64,000 bases of DNA. Source: CAIXSC01 sp046349915 (GTDB taxonomy: Bacteria; Planctomycetota; Planctomycetia; Pirellulales; Pirellulaceae). Both the position numbers and the translations under genes were made by a program. Positions within the stretch are counted from its first letter, which is position 1. Each line of letters begins with the position of its first letter. The stretch spans positions 1 to 64,000 of the forward strand of contig JAXMBL010000011.1 in the NCBI GenBank assembly GCA_046349915.1, in the 5' to 3' direction. Below are positions 52,863-61,609 of this stretch, piece after piece. The notes under the pieces are model-generated. The model was not told the origin of the DNA, searched no databases, and worked only from the letters and a program-made list of their open reading frames with translations.

Positions 52863-54258
52863 TTGTGTTCGTGGAACCTGGCGCTGTCCAACTAACGCGG
52901 ACTGTTTTTTCGTCCGGCTGCCTTGGCGAAAGCCGTCGGCGGTCCCAGACAATCTGTACCAGTGCGAAGGACGATGCCGCCCAGATTAACGTCCAGCGAT
53001 CGGAGACTGCACTCAATTCGATCGGAGGCATGTTCATGGTGACGAACTCAAAACTCGCCGTTGGTAAACCTTGATCCGTTGCGATCGACACGAGCGTTAC
53101 TGACTCGTCACTTCGCTCTGCTTGCGCCGATACAACCACTCGTGCCGAGGTCAACGCGAAACGGGTTGGGCGGGAAACAAAGAAAACAGTGGCCTCCTCG
53201 GTGGCCGTGGGCTGAATATGACCGGCAGGCGACCAAGTGCTCTGCCCGGCATTGACCAGCGGATTGGGGAAAGCGAACAGCGGCACGGATGGCAAAGTGC
53301 GGTCTTGGACGGTCGCTCGCAGCAGTTTCTCTTGCTCGGCGCTTCTCGCGAGTTTCGACTCTGCACGAATCGCTCGAGTCAAGTCGGCAGCCTGGCGAAC
53401 CAAACTACTGTCGTGAGGGCTGGCGACCCTGGGCTCAGCAATCTTGGGCCCAGCAACGCGTTGCTCTTGGTTTGCAGGAATCGTTAAGGCGAGATCATCA
53501 AGTTCGAGCAATGGTAAGTCGAGGGTAGCGCGACTCGATGGCTCGGATCGCAAGCTCCAATTTAGCGAACGAGTTCGCGGGGAATTGAAGTACCTGTCTG
53601 TTTGGGCAACCTGGAAATCGCCCGCTGAGCGCATCCGGGTAGACTCGCGCAGGACGCTTTCCCCTCCGATAATCCGCGGACTCAAGGGAATGAAGGCGTG
53701 CGAATCGGCGTTTCCGGGGAGTAATTCCGCGGTACGGACAGGTTGAGGTATTAGCGGCAATCCCGAGGATGCTCGCTCAACGGCTTCGCCTTTCCACGGC
53801 GTCGGCGTGGAACCAGCCGCGAGTTCATGGGGCATCAACTCGAACGGGGCATCTTCAAGCGGAATGGTAAATGGAAAGTTCGTTTCGCTTGCCGGCCCTG
53901 TTGAATCGCGATTAAAGACCAAGTTCTTGTCACCTTGGTTCTCGGCATTCTCGTCGCCCGAGACGATATCTGGCCAATCGGTGAGACAACGATCAATAAG
54001 ATCTTGCTCGGTTTCGTTTTTCGAGACGTCGGCCTTGGCCAAGCCGGTTCCACAAATTACCGTCGCATTGGTGGTCTCGACCGTTTCCACGATTGGGGCG
54101 AGTGAATCGTCCCACTCAAATGACAGACCGGCAAAGAGCACGCGATCTTCGCACCGTTCGAACGTGAAACGACGCCTGACGACCTTCGCGCTACGGCGAG
54201 CATCCTGGCGAGAAGGACGGGGTGAGAATCGTGCCGGTGGATTCAGGCGAGACTTCAT
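52825..54258 (-). CDS. Exported LEPR-type protein with C-terminal membrane anchor, sigma/kinase operon third gene
   Basis: 477 residues. The N-terminus has an Arg-rich region and the export signal variant RFTFERCEDRVLFAG (residues 30-44), a diverged LEPR-XLL motif. The middle is low-complexity with no recognised domain. A membrane helix and basic stop-transfer (WTLIWAASSFALVQIVWDRRR) lie about 35-55 residues from the end, like a sorting anchor. The last 20 or so residues (STNTTPTTHSSDSRDS and neighbours) are encoded by a copy of a dispersed intergenic repeat. The ATG overlaps the kinase stop as ATGA, so it should be translated with the kinase. Possibly the exported partner of the kinase's extracytoplasmic TPR domain (inference). 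Confidence 0.78.
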   Translation of the reverse strand: MKSRLNPPARFSPRPSRQDARRSAKVVRRRFTFERCEDRVLFAGLSFEWDDSLAPIVETVETTNATVICGTGLAKADVSKNETEQDLIDRCLTDWPDIVSGDENAENQGDKNLVFNRDSTGPASETNFPFTIPLEDAPFELMPHELAAGSTPTPWKGEAVERASSGLPLIPQPVRTAELLPGNADSHAFIPLSPRIIGGESVLRESTRMRSAGDFQVAQTDRYFNSPRTRSLNWSLRSEPSSRATLDLPLLELDDLALTIPANQEQRVAGPKIAEPRVASPHDSSLVRQAADLTRAIRAESKLARSAEQEKLLRATVQDRTLPSVPLFAFPNPLVNAGQSTWSPAGHIQPTATEEATVFFVSRPTRFALTSARVVVSAQAERSDESVTLVSIATDQGLPTASFEFVTMNMPPIELSAVSDRWTLIWAASSFALVQIVWDRRRLSPRQPDEKTVRVSWTAPGSTNTTPTTHSSDSRDS

Positions 54259-56813
54259 GGCGTCTCTCCTCCATCACGAACCACCGTCGAATTGGCGGCG
54301 GTGCTCGCCGAATCCTGGGTGGTAGGCTGAGCAGACGAGACTCGGTCGCGATGGTCCTGGTGTTTCTTGAGGAGGTCGCGGTACTTGGGCGAGTACCCGG
54401 AGGCGACTAGCGCTGCTTCTTGTTGCCGGACGGCGTCGTCGAGCAGTTCCATCGAACGTGCCCGGTTTCCCAATTTGAGTGCGACCAGCCCCTCGTTATG
54501 AATCGCGACCGCAAGTTCGCTGCGGAGCGCGTGATCGCTGGGCGATTGATCGACGGCCGTCTCGAGGATGCCATGCGCCTCGCCATACAAACTGGCCGCT
54601 CGTCGAGGATCGTCCGCGGCACACGCAGCGCCGAATCGATGGAGCGTGGCAGAGAGTTCCAGTTTCGCTCGCAGTGATGCGGGATGGCGTTGGACCGATG
54701 TTCGCCTCAATTCCAAGGCCTCGCGAAACAACTCGGCGACGCGTTGCGGCGAGTCGCTGAGAGGGGCCAGCGATTCGAGTGCGAAGGCGAGTCGGCTGGC
54801 GAATTCGCGATCGTCAGTCGTTTCCGCTAATCCTCTCCTCGCCCGCAACTCTATCGCTTGAAGCAACGTCCGATACTCGTCCTCCGAGGGAGATTTATCA
54901 CACGTTTCGGCATACTGAGACTGAACTCGGAGCAAGCTCTTGCTGACCGCTATTGATGAATCGACCGCGGCGATTTCGGACAGTTGCGTATTCGCGCTCG
55001 CAAGCAGCGACCGACCTTGGTCGACATCGCCTCGCCGATACAAGAAGGCGCCGTAATTCGCCCTGCACAACGCTGCTTCACAGGAGTAGCGTTGAGTCGC
55101 TGGGGCAACGCCCGCGGTATCCAAGAGCTCGGTGAATCGCTGTTGAGCCTCAAGGTACGACTGTTCGGCGAGCCGATGGTCGCCCAACTGATCCAGCACC
55201 GCGGCGCGTTTCGCGAGCGCCACGGCGGCGTCGAAACGCCAACGCGGGTCTCCCGCGGAGTAAGTCGCGAATTGCCCGTAGAATTCGGCCGCTCGTCCGA
55301 GTGCGGCAAGTCTCACCGGTTCAGCCCCTGGCAGGTCGACCAATTGCTCGGACAGATCGGCGTTAAAGTCATCGACGACTTGCCGAGCAACTCGCAGGTG
55401 ACGTTCCGCCTCCGCCAACGCAATTTCGGTTCGTTGCTGGGAGCGGGCGAGCGACCAGGCGACGACTGACGCCAACAGCAAGGCGCATACGACGATCGCC
55501 AGGCAAGCGGTGACCAGTTTGGCTCGACGAGCGACCCATTTGGTGGTCAAATCCCAGCGGCTGGGGCGTCGAGCCAAGGTGGGTTGCCCGGCCAAGAAAC
55601 GTCGCAAGTCGGCCGCCAACTCTTCGGCCGTTGAATACCGTTCCTCCCGCTCTTTGGCCATCGCCTTTTGGACCACCGTGACGACGTCGGCGGGGACCGC
55701 GGGATTCAGTTTCTGCAGAGCTGGCGGACTCTCGTGGATGATCTGCCGCAGCAGCGACTCGCGATCGTCGGCGTCGAATGGAGTTCTCAGGGCAAGCAAT
55801 TCGTACAGCGTGACGCCCAGGCCGTAGATATCGGCGCGAGCATCGACCAGTCCGTTTCGCCCACTCGCCTGCTCGGGGCTCATGTAACGCAAGGTGCCGC
55901 ACAGTTGGCCTTGCGTGGTGACTTGAGTCAAGGCTTGGCAACGAGCGAGTCCGAAGTCGGCCACGCTCAACTTGCCTCGACGGTCGACCAGCAAATTCGA
56001 CGGCTTGACGTCTCGATGAATCACACCGCACTCGTGCGCGTGATGCAGGCCCTCGGCGGCTTGCGCGACCAACTCCACCATGGCTCGAACATGGGGAACG
56101 CCGCGATGAGCTGGGAGCGTCGAGTGGCCGCGAACTGTCTCGCGCGAAGGGCCCGGGCTCGGCGCCGGTGTGTGAGGCTCGGTGGTCGGCGCGGGAGAAA
56201 TGGAGGAAAGTCGGCGAGTCGTCGCGGCTCGCGGATTGGCGGCTCGCGGATTGACAGCTTGCGGATTGGCGGCTCGGCTGTCGACTTGCAATTCGCGGAC
56301 GACCTGATCGAGCGATCGGCCGTCGATGTATTGCATGCTGTAATAGTGCACGCCGCGTTCGCAACCTACCGCGAACACGGGCACGATGTGCGGGTGATGT
56401 AGTTGAGCGGCAGCTTGGGCTTCGTTCTGAAATCGCTGCACTTGCACGGGATCGAGCACGGCGGCGAAAGGGAGAACCTTCAGGGCGACCGTACGGCCCA
56501 GCGATAACTGACGAGCCTCGTAGACGATGCCCATGCCGCCTCGACCAATCTCGCGCAGAATCCGATAATCGCCCAGTTGCGGCAAATTCTCCGTTTGTTC
56601 GGCCGAGGGGAAGGCAGCGACCACCTTTCGCACCGCGTCGAGGCTGGCGAGTGCTTGACGCAAGGCGTCGCCCCATGCGGGGTATTGAGCGATCAGCTCT
56701 TCGGCGGACCGGTCAACTCCCCGTTCCAAATCGGATAGGTATTCGTCGAGCACGGTCGCGATGCGCTCATGGTCGGCGTCGGGGATTTGGGCGAGCCATG
56801 GCGTCTCGTTCAT
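54255..56813 (-). CDS. Membrane Ser/Thr protein kinase with extracytoplasmic TPR-like domain
   Basis: 852 residues from ATG 56813 (MNETPWLAQIPDADH). The kinase domain (about 83-410) shows GRGGMGIVYEA (91-101), K112, HRDVKPSN (266-273) and DFG (286-288), so it should be active. Between the two lobes is an inserted low-complexity segment (about 178-240) with AANPRAA-type repeats. One membrane helix (about 433-455, LVTACLAIVVCALLLASVVA) leads to an external region of about 390 residues with TPR-like helices (ALAKRAAVLDQLGDHRLAEQSYLEAQQRF). It lies between an ECF sigma factor gene and the exported LEPR-type gene, all coupled by ATGA overlaps, matching ECF-STK pairs common in planctomycetes. Confidence 0.92.
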   Translation of the reverse strand: MNETPWLAQIPDADHERIATVLDEYLSDLERGVDRSAEELIAQYPAWGDALRQALASLDAVRKVVAAFPSAEQTENLPQLGDYRILREIGRGGMGIVYEARQLSLGRTVALKVLPFAAVLDPVQVQRFQNEAQAAAQLHHPHIVPVFAVGCERGVHYYSMQYIDGRSLDQVVRELQVDSRAANPQAVNPRAANPRAATTRRLSSISPAPTTEPHTPAPSPGPSRETVRGHSTLPAHRGVPHVRAMVELVAQAAEGLHHAHECGVIHRDVKPSNLLVDRRGKLSVADFGLARCQALTQVTTQGQLCGTLRYMSPEQASGRNGLVDARADIYGLGVTLYELLALRTPFDADDRESLLRQIIHESPPALQKLNPAVPADVVTVVQKAMAKEREERYSTAEELAADLRRFLAGQPTLARRPSRWDLTTKWVARRAKLVTACLAIVVCALLLASVVAWSLARSQQRTEIALAEAERHLRVARQVVDDFNADLSEQLVDLPGAEPVRLAALGRAAEFYGQFATYSAGDPRWRFDAAVALAKRAAVLDQLGDHRLAEQSYLEAQQRFTELLDTAGVAPATQRYSCEAALCRANYGAFLYRRGDVDQGRSLLASANTQLSEIAAVDSSIAVSKSLLRVQSQYAETCDKSPSEDEYRTLLQAIELRARRGLAETTDDREFASRLAFALESLAPLSDSPQRVAELFREALELRRTSVQRHPASLRAKLELSATLHRFGAACAADDPRRAASLYGEAHGILETAVDQSPSDHALRSELAVAIHNEGLVALKLGNRARSMELLDDAVRQQEAALVASGYSPKYRDLLKKHQDHRDRVSSAQPTTQDSASTAANSTVVRDGGETP

Positions 56814-57442
56814 GCCAAGCCTCGCTTGGACATCGCCTGTCGGAGCTGTTCGATCGCTCGCAGCCACAACATGCGGACGGCGCCGGAACTGCGTCCCATG
56901 CGCTCCGCGATCGCGGGGAACGCTAAGCCATCCCAATGTCGCAGCACGATCACTTCGCAGTAGTCCTCGGGGAGTTCCAGCAGGGAGTCGGCCAGCCCCG
57001 CGAGATCTTCGTGTCGGCGAGCGTCGCTGCTGGGAGAGGTCAAGTCGGCGCGGAGCATGGCGTCGAGCCGGGCGTTGGACTGTTCGAGCGATCGGCTGAT
57101 CTGGTCGAACGAGATATCGCGGCGGACATCACGCTTGGCCGCCAACATATGGTGCTCGACCGCCGTCGCCAGATTGTTGACCAAGATTCTACGCAGCCAA
57201 GCAAGTAACTCGCCCCGCGTCTTGCCGCGAAAGTTCCCCAGGCCGCGGTGAGCTTCGAGCAGCGTCTCTTGGACCACGTCCGACGGGCTTACGCGAGTTC
57301 GCAGCTGGGCGTCCAATTGAGATCGGGCCAGCAGCTTCAGATAGCTGGTATAGGTTTTCGACAATTCCGCGAAGTCGAGCGGCGAATCGTTGTTGGGTTC
57401 ACCCACGATTGGGCTCCCCTCCAAAATGCTGGATTGCACCAT
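56810..57442 (-). CDS. ECF-type sigma-70 family RNA polymerase sigma factor
   Basis: 210 residues from ATG 57442 (MVQSSILEGSPIVG). Region 2 reads LARSQLDAQLRTRVSPSDVVQETLLEAHRGLGNFRG and LLAWLRRILVNNLATAVEHH; region 4 is LPEDYCEVIVLRHWDGLAFPAIAERMGRSSGAVRMLWLRAIEQLR with its helix-turn-helix. This is the sub-type seen next to Ser/Thr kinases in planctomycetes. No anti-sigma factor is adjacent; regulation by the kinase is the usual proposal. Its stop overlaps the kinase ATG. Divergent from the dockerin protein gene across 222 bp. Confidence 0.92.
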   Translation of the reverse strand: MVQSSILEGSPIVGEPNNDSPLDFAELSKTYTSYLKLLARSQLDAQLRTRVSPSDVVQETLLEAHRGLGNFRGKTRGELLAWLRRILVNNLATAVEHHMLAAKRDVRRDISFDQISRSLEQSNARLDAMLRADLTSPSSDARRHEDLAGLADSLLELPEDYCEVIVLRHWDGLAFPAIAERMGRSSGAVRMLWLRAIEQLRQAMSKRGLA

Positions 57443-57664
57443 CTTGCCACCTTTCCCAACCTGCCTCCGCTGGTGGGACGCTTTTCGCCGTCGCCAGTCA
57501 CAGCTTCCTAGTCCTTTAGGCCGGAGCATTGTATACCTGTCACGCGATTTTTTGGAAAAGCCCGAACTCGTCGCGGCGCGTGACATCTCCCACGCCTTCC
57601 CGGCCCTCTTCTCTTAGCCCTCGTGGGCGATTTGTGTTCGGAAACTCAGTATGGGAGCAGGGTT
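57443..57664. promoter_or_regulatory. Divergent promoter region between the sigma/kinase operon and a dockerin protein gene
   Basis: The only space between two divergent units, so both promoters must be here. The ECF-type sigma gene and the LEPR-dockerin gene may share regulation (inference). No clear -35/-10 boxes can be named by eye. Confidence 0.4.
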
Positions 57665-59074
57665 ATGAGGATTTTGCGGAAGACGACGCCGCGCCGCAAG
57701 CAGTTGGGCAGGTTTGCCCGACGGCTCGGCGTGGACCCGTTGGAATCCCGCGCCATGCTCGCCGCGGACCTGTTGGCTGTTGAACCCCTCATCGAGGTAT
57801 TCGCAGCCGAGCAGCCGCCCGAGGCGAGCGAGGTGGTCTGGGAAGACGGGGCCGGAGCAGAGAAAGCGTACCTGGATGGGGAATTTGTCACGTTCGAGAA
57901 GAGCATCGCGATACTCGACCCGGTGCTAGACGCGGAGTATCTCGAGGCGGAGTGGCTAAAGATCGACGATCCGTCCGAGGGCGGCGATGGCGGGGAAGTC
58001 CCGATTCGCTACGTCTTGCGGACGTTCGCGACCGGGGGAATGGTCACGGAGACCTTCCCTGTCGATAGCGAGTCGACGTTCGCAGATGACGTGTTGGTCG
58101 ATTACGTCGGCGGCGAGTCGGGCGAATTCGAAAAGACGGAGCTTGTCGAACTCGAACTGCCCGAGCTGTTCGCGGTCCCCACGTCGTACATGCTACGAGG
58201 AAGCGAAGCGGGCGGGGACGAAACTGGGGAAGTGGACGCCGAGCCTTGGCTGGCGTTCACTCTGTGGGTCGCCGAGTTGCCTGTCGGCGAGGATGGTCTA
58301 CCGATCGAGGGCTTCGAGGCGACGACGTTCGATTTGACCTCGGGCGATCTGGCGTTGTTCGATGAGCCAACCCTGTTTGAAGTCACCGACTTGTCAGGCG
58401 AGCTGGTCGAGGAATCGGTGATCGACGAAGTCCGGACGCTCGACGAGGAAGATCCGAATATCATCCTCTATATGAGTGCCGGTGGTCCCGGCGACGACTT
58501 GGCTGCTCAGACGGGCGTGATCACCGTCTCGTGGCACAATGCAGCGGAACCGGTCGACGTCAATGGAGATGGTTACGTTTCGCCGCTCGACGCCCTACTC
58601 ATGGTCTCGTGGATCAATGAGAACGGCACGGGTGCGATCGGAGGCGAGGGTGAAGCGTCTGGCGGTTCGTTCTTCCCCGATATTAACGACGACGGAGTCG
58701 TCACGCCGCTCGATTGCTTGGTCGTATTCAATCATCTGAACGGGGCCGAGACGGTAGGGAATGCGTCGGACGAGTCGCAGGGACTGGGCGATCCGTTCGC
58801 GATCATCGCGATTCTGGACGATGGTTCGCTGACCGAAGACGGCTCGGACGAAACGGATGCGATTGATGGCGGTGAAAGTTCGCTGTTCGCGACCGAGGAA
58901 GCCGATCAAGCGTTTGCTCGACTCGCGCTCAATGATGACTGGTTGTTCGATTCCGAGATCGACGAGACAGCGGATGTCGCGAGCAAACGAGCCGCCGAGG
59001 ATGGCGGCGATCTGCCTTGGGAAGAGTGGGTTGAGTTACTAGATGCCGGCATGATCGATCCAGCGGTCGTGTAA
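57665..59074 (+). CDS. LEPR-XLL exported acidic protein with dockerin repeats
   Basis: 469 residues from ATG 57665 (MRILRKTTPRRKQLG). The export signal DPLESRAMLAADL lies at residues 24-36. The protein is extremely acidic (EDGAGAEKAYLDGEF, VEESVIDEVRTLDEEDP). Two dockerin type I repeats are in the middle (VDVNGDGYVSPLDALLMVSWINENG and PDINDDGVVTPLDCLVVFNHLN), with D-x-N-x-D-G calcium ligands. No catalytic domain is recognised. It is probably an extracellular scaffold or matrix protein. Divergent from the sigma/kinase operon. Confidence 0.88.
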   Translation: MRILRKTTPRRKQLGRFARRLGVDPLESRAMLAADLLAVEPLIEVFAAEQPPEASEVVWEDGAGAEKAYLDGEFVTFEKSIAILDPVLDAEYLEAEWLKIDDPSEGGDGGEVPIRYVLRTFATGGMVTETFPVDSESTFADDVLVDYVGGESGEFEKTELVELELPELFAVPTSYMLRGSEAGGDETGEVDAEPWLAFTLWVAELPVGEDGLPIEGFEATTFDLTSGDLALFDEPTLFEVTDLSGELVEESVIDEVRTLDEEDPNIILYMSAGGPGDDLAAQTGVITVSWHNAAEPVDVNGDGYVSPLDALLMVSWINENGTGAIGGEGEASGGSFFPDINDDGVVTPLDCLVVFNHLNGAETVGNASDESQGLGDPFAIIAILDDGSLTEDGSDETDAIDGGESSLFATEEADQAFARLALNDDWLFDSEIDETADVASKRAAEDGGDLPWEEWVELLDAGMIDPAVV

Positions 59075-59256
59075 GTATCCTGGTCGATGCGGACGACAGT
59101 CTTGCCGCTGTCGTCAGTTGCGACCAGAGGCGATGGCGGGCACGGTTTGAACAGTGTCGACGAACACGGCGCGGTGGTCCATTCGCCGCTTGTGTTCAGC
59201 GTGGGCGGAGGCTACACAAAGGGGCGTGCGATACACGACCCTTGGGAGTCCCGACC

Positions 59257-61458
59257 ATGCCACGAATTCGAATGGTGCTCGCCTCTTTTTTTCCTTCATT
59301 CCCCGCAGTGATTCTCCTGGGAGCACTGTTGGTCGCGTCGCAACCGTTGGTAGGTCGCGCGGAATTGCGAGTGGGCGCCGCGATCGTCGATGTGACGCCG
59401 GTCGAGTTTCCGGTGCTCGTCAACGGCGGCATGCTCTCGAATAGCGCCGCCAAAGTGAAAACGCCGCTGAACGCTCGCGCGGTGTGCTTGGACGACGGAC
59501 GAGAGCGGATTGCGATCGTCGTCGTCGACAGTTGCATGATCGGTCGCCCCCTGTGCGATGAAATCAAACAGCTCGCCGCCGAACAAACTAAGCTGCGTCC
59601 GAATCGTATTCTGATCTCCGCGACGCATACGCATACCGCGGCCGCCGCCATGGGGTGTCTCGGGACCGATGCCGACCCGCGGTATGTGCCATTCCTGCGA
59701 CTCAAGGTCGCCGAAGCCATCGTGCGAGCCGAACAACGACTCGAGCCCGCTCGAGTTGGTTGGGGCGTGGGGGACGCCGCCGAGTTTACGGCTCTCCGGC
59801 AATGGGTGCGGCGGCCCGATCGGTTGGAGAAAGACCCCTTTGGGAATTTCTCGGTGCGAGCCAACATGCATGCGGGGCGAAATTGGGATGACGCGACGGG
59901 GGAGGCGGGCCCCGAGGATCCCGACTTGTCGCTGATATCGTTCCAAGCCAAGGATGGCCGACCGCTCGCCATCCTCGCCAATTTCTCGATGCACTATTTC
60001 AGCGATTCGCCCATCAGCGCGGATTACTTTGGACTCTTCTGCGCTGGACTCGAACAGGCGATCGCCAAACGAGCCGCGGCCGCGACGCGGGCCGAAGCGT
60101 CTCCCTTCGTCGGCATCATGTCGCACGGTTGTAGCGGCGATATTTGGCGACGTGATTACACTCGACCCATTCCCGCGCCCGCCGACGACTTCACCATCGA
60201 TACCTATGCAGCCGGTCTGCTGCAAATCGCGCTCGCCACCTACGACAAGATCGAACATCGCGACGTGAGCGACATCGCGATGAGCGAGCGACGCATGACG
60301 CTCAACTATCGAGTCCCCGACTTGCAACGACTGGAATGGGCTCGACGCATCGTCGAGGCGATGGGCGATCGTCCACCGAAAGACACGACCGAAGTGTATG
60401 CCCGCGAGCAGATCCTGCTGCATGAACGACAGTCGACCGAGATCGTCGTCCAGGGGATACGCATCGGCGACATTGGAATCGCGACGACTCCCAACGAGAC
60501 ATACGCACTCACGGGGTTGAAACTAAAGTTGCAGAGTCCGCTGGCCAAGACGATGGTGATTGAATTGGCTAATGGCGGCGACGGGTACATTCCGCCAGCC
60601 GAACAGCATCCGCTGGGTGGCTACAACACGTGGGCGGCTCGGTCGGCGGGGCTCGAGGTCGGCGCCGAGGCCAAGATTGTGGCGGCCGGACTTGAGCAAT
60701 TGGAGAAGGTCGCGGGCTTGCCTCGGCGGCGGCATCAAGCCTCCGCAGGGCCCGCGGCTCAAGCCATCTTGTCCGCCAAACCGGTAGCTTATTGGCGATT
60801 GGACGAGATGGGGCCGCCGCGAGCTCGCGACGCGTCGGGAAGCCAACGCGACGCCTTCTTCGAACCGGGCGTGCTCTTCTTCCTGGAAGGTCCCCACTCG
60901 GATCGATTTTCCCTCGCCGGTGAAAAGAACCGGGCCGCGTTTTTCGCCGGCGGACGACTTACGGCTCGAGTCGATGCGCTGAAAGAAAACTACTCGATAT
61001 CTTTCTGGTTCTGGAACGGTATGCCCACGACGGCTCGTCCGGTAACGGGTTGGTTGTTTGGACGAGGCGACGATCAGGGGGTGAGCGCCCGTAGCGAGAG
61101 CCTGGGGTTGGGCGGCATCGTGGAAGGAAACTCGGAGCGGCAAGGGAAACTGTGGTTCGTGGGCGGGGATGATCGCGACGGCGCCCCAGGTCACGCGGGC
61201 CGCACCGAGATCGCTCGCTGGACCTGGCATCACGTAACGTTGGTTCGCGAAGGCCGGCGAGTGCGAGTATTCTTGGACGGCGACCCGCAGCCGGAGATCG
61301 ACGTGCCGGACGTCGTTTCCCCCTCGGAGTCGCTCGCCGAATCCTTGTTCTTCGGAGGTCGCGCCGAGAGCCAAGATTCGTGGGAAGGGCGACTCGACGA
61401 AATTGCGGTATTCGATCGAGCACTAACTCTCGCGGAAATCGCTCGCCTAGCCAAATAG
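59257..61458 (+). CDS. Exported neutral-ceramidase-like hydrolase with C-terminal LamG-like domain
   Basis: 733 residues from ATG 59257 (MPRIRMVLASFFPSFP), with a signal peptide ending near residue 36 (LVGRAE). The N-terminal domain (about 38-470) is of the alkaline/neutral non-lysosomal ceramidase type: LRVGAAIVDVTPVEFPVLVNGG, ISATHTHTAAAAMG (zinc histidines), SMHYFSDSPISADYFG and MSHGCSGDIW. The C-terminal 215 residues are a concanavalin/LamG jelly roll (YWRLDEMGPPRARDASG, SISFWFWNGMP, RLDEIAVFDRALTLAEIARLAK). Probably an extracellular amidase or lipid/glycan hydrolase; ceramide itself may not be the substrate. Confidence 0.9.
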   Translation: MPRIRMVLASFFPSFPAVILLGALLVASQPLVGRAELRVGAAIVDVTPVEFPVLVNGGMLSNSAAKVKTPLNARAVCLDDGRERIAIVVVDSCMIGRPLCDEIKQLAAEQTKLRPNRILISATHTHTAAAAMGCLGTDADPRYVPFLRLKVAEAIVRAEQRLEPARVGWGVGDAAEFTALRQWVRRPDRLEKDPFGNFSVRANMHAGRNWDDATGEAGPEDPDLSLISFQAKDGRPLAILANFSMHYFSDSPISADYFGLFCAGLEQAIAKRAAAATRAEASPFVGIMSHGCSGDIWRRDYTRPIPAPADDFTIDTYAAGLLQIALATYDKIEHRDVSDIAMSERRMTLNYRVPDLQRLEWARRIVEAMGDRPPKDTTEVYAREQILLHERQSTEIVVQGIRIGDIGIATTPNETYALTGLKLKLQSPLAKTMVIELANGGDGYIPPAEQHPLGGYNTWAARSAGLEVGAEAKIVAAGLEQLEKVAGLPRRRHQASAGPAAQAILSAKPVAYWRLDEMGPPRARDASGSQRDAFFEPGVLFFLEGPHSDRFSLAGEKNRAAFFAGGRLTARVDALKENYSISFWFWNGMPTTARPVTGWLFGRGDDQGVSARSESLGLGGIVEGNSERQGKLWFVGGDDRDGAPGHAGRTEIARWTWHHVTLVREGRRVRVFLDGDPQPEIDVPDVVSPSESLAESLFFGGRAESQDSWEGRLDEIAVFDRALTLAEIARLAK

Positions 61459-61466
61459 CCCCCGTA

Positions 61467-61487
61467 CGACGGACTTCCAGTCCGTTG
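61467..61487. repeat. CGACGGACT hairpin repeat, left of the IS
   Basis: CGACGGACT-TCC-AGTCCGTTG, the same element as at 30975 and 62919 with one change giving a G-U pair. It immediately follows the ceramidase-like gene. Confidence 0.75.
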
Positions 61488-61579
61488 ACCCGCTCCGCAC
61501 CGAAGCCCTTTCCCAGCGGCTACCGGCCCGCAACGAGACTTTCCTGGCGGCATGAGGCGCTCGCACGCCAAGCGGCTGT

Positions 61580-61609
61580 CCGCTCACGAAGTGAGCGGGC
61601 TACTTTCGT
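61580..61609 (+). repeat. CCGCTCAC-GAA-GTGAGCGG hairpin with GCTAC tail at the IS left edge
   Basis: Perfect 8-bp stem (61580-61587 / 61591-61598) with GAA loop, followed by GGCTAC. The IS target duplication ACTTTCGT begins inside this tail (61602). Same design as the hairpins at 39158 and 23783. Confidence 0.75.

Noticed and set aside
55369..56676. A 435-codon frame in another register of the kinase gene.
   Set aside because: Arginine/serine-rich nonsense translation; the kinase motifs lie in the other frame.
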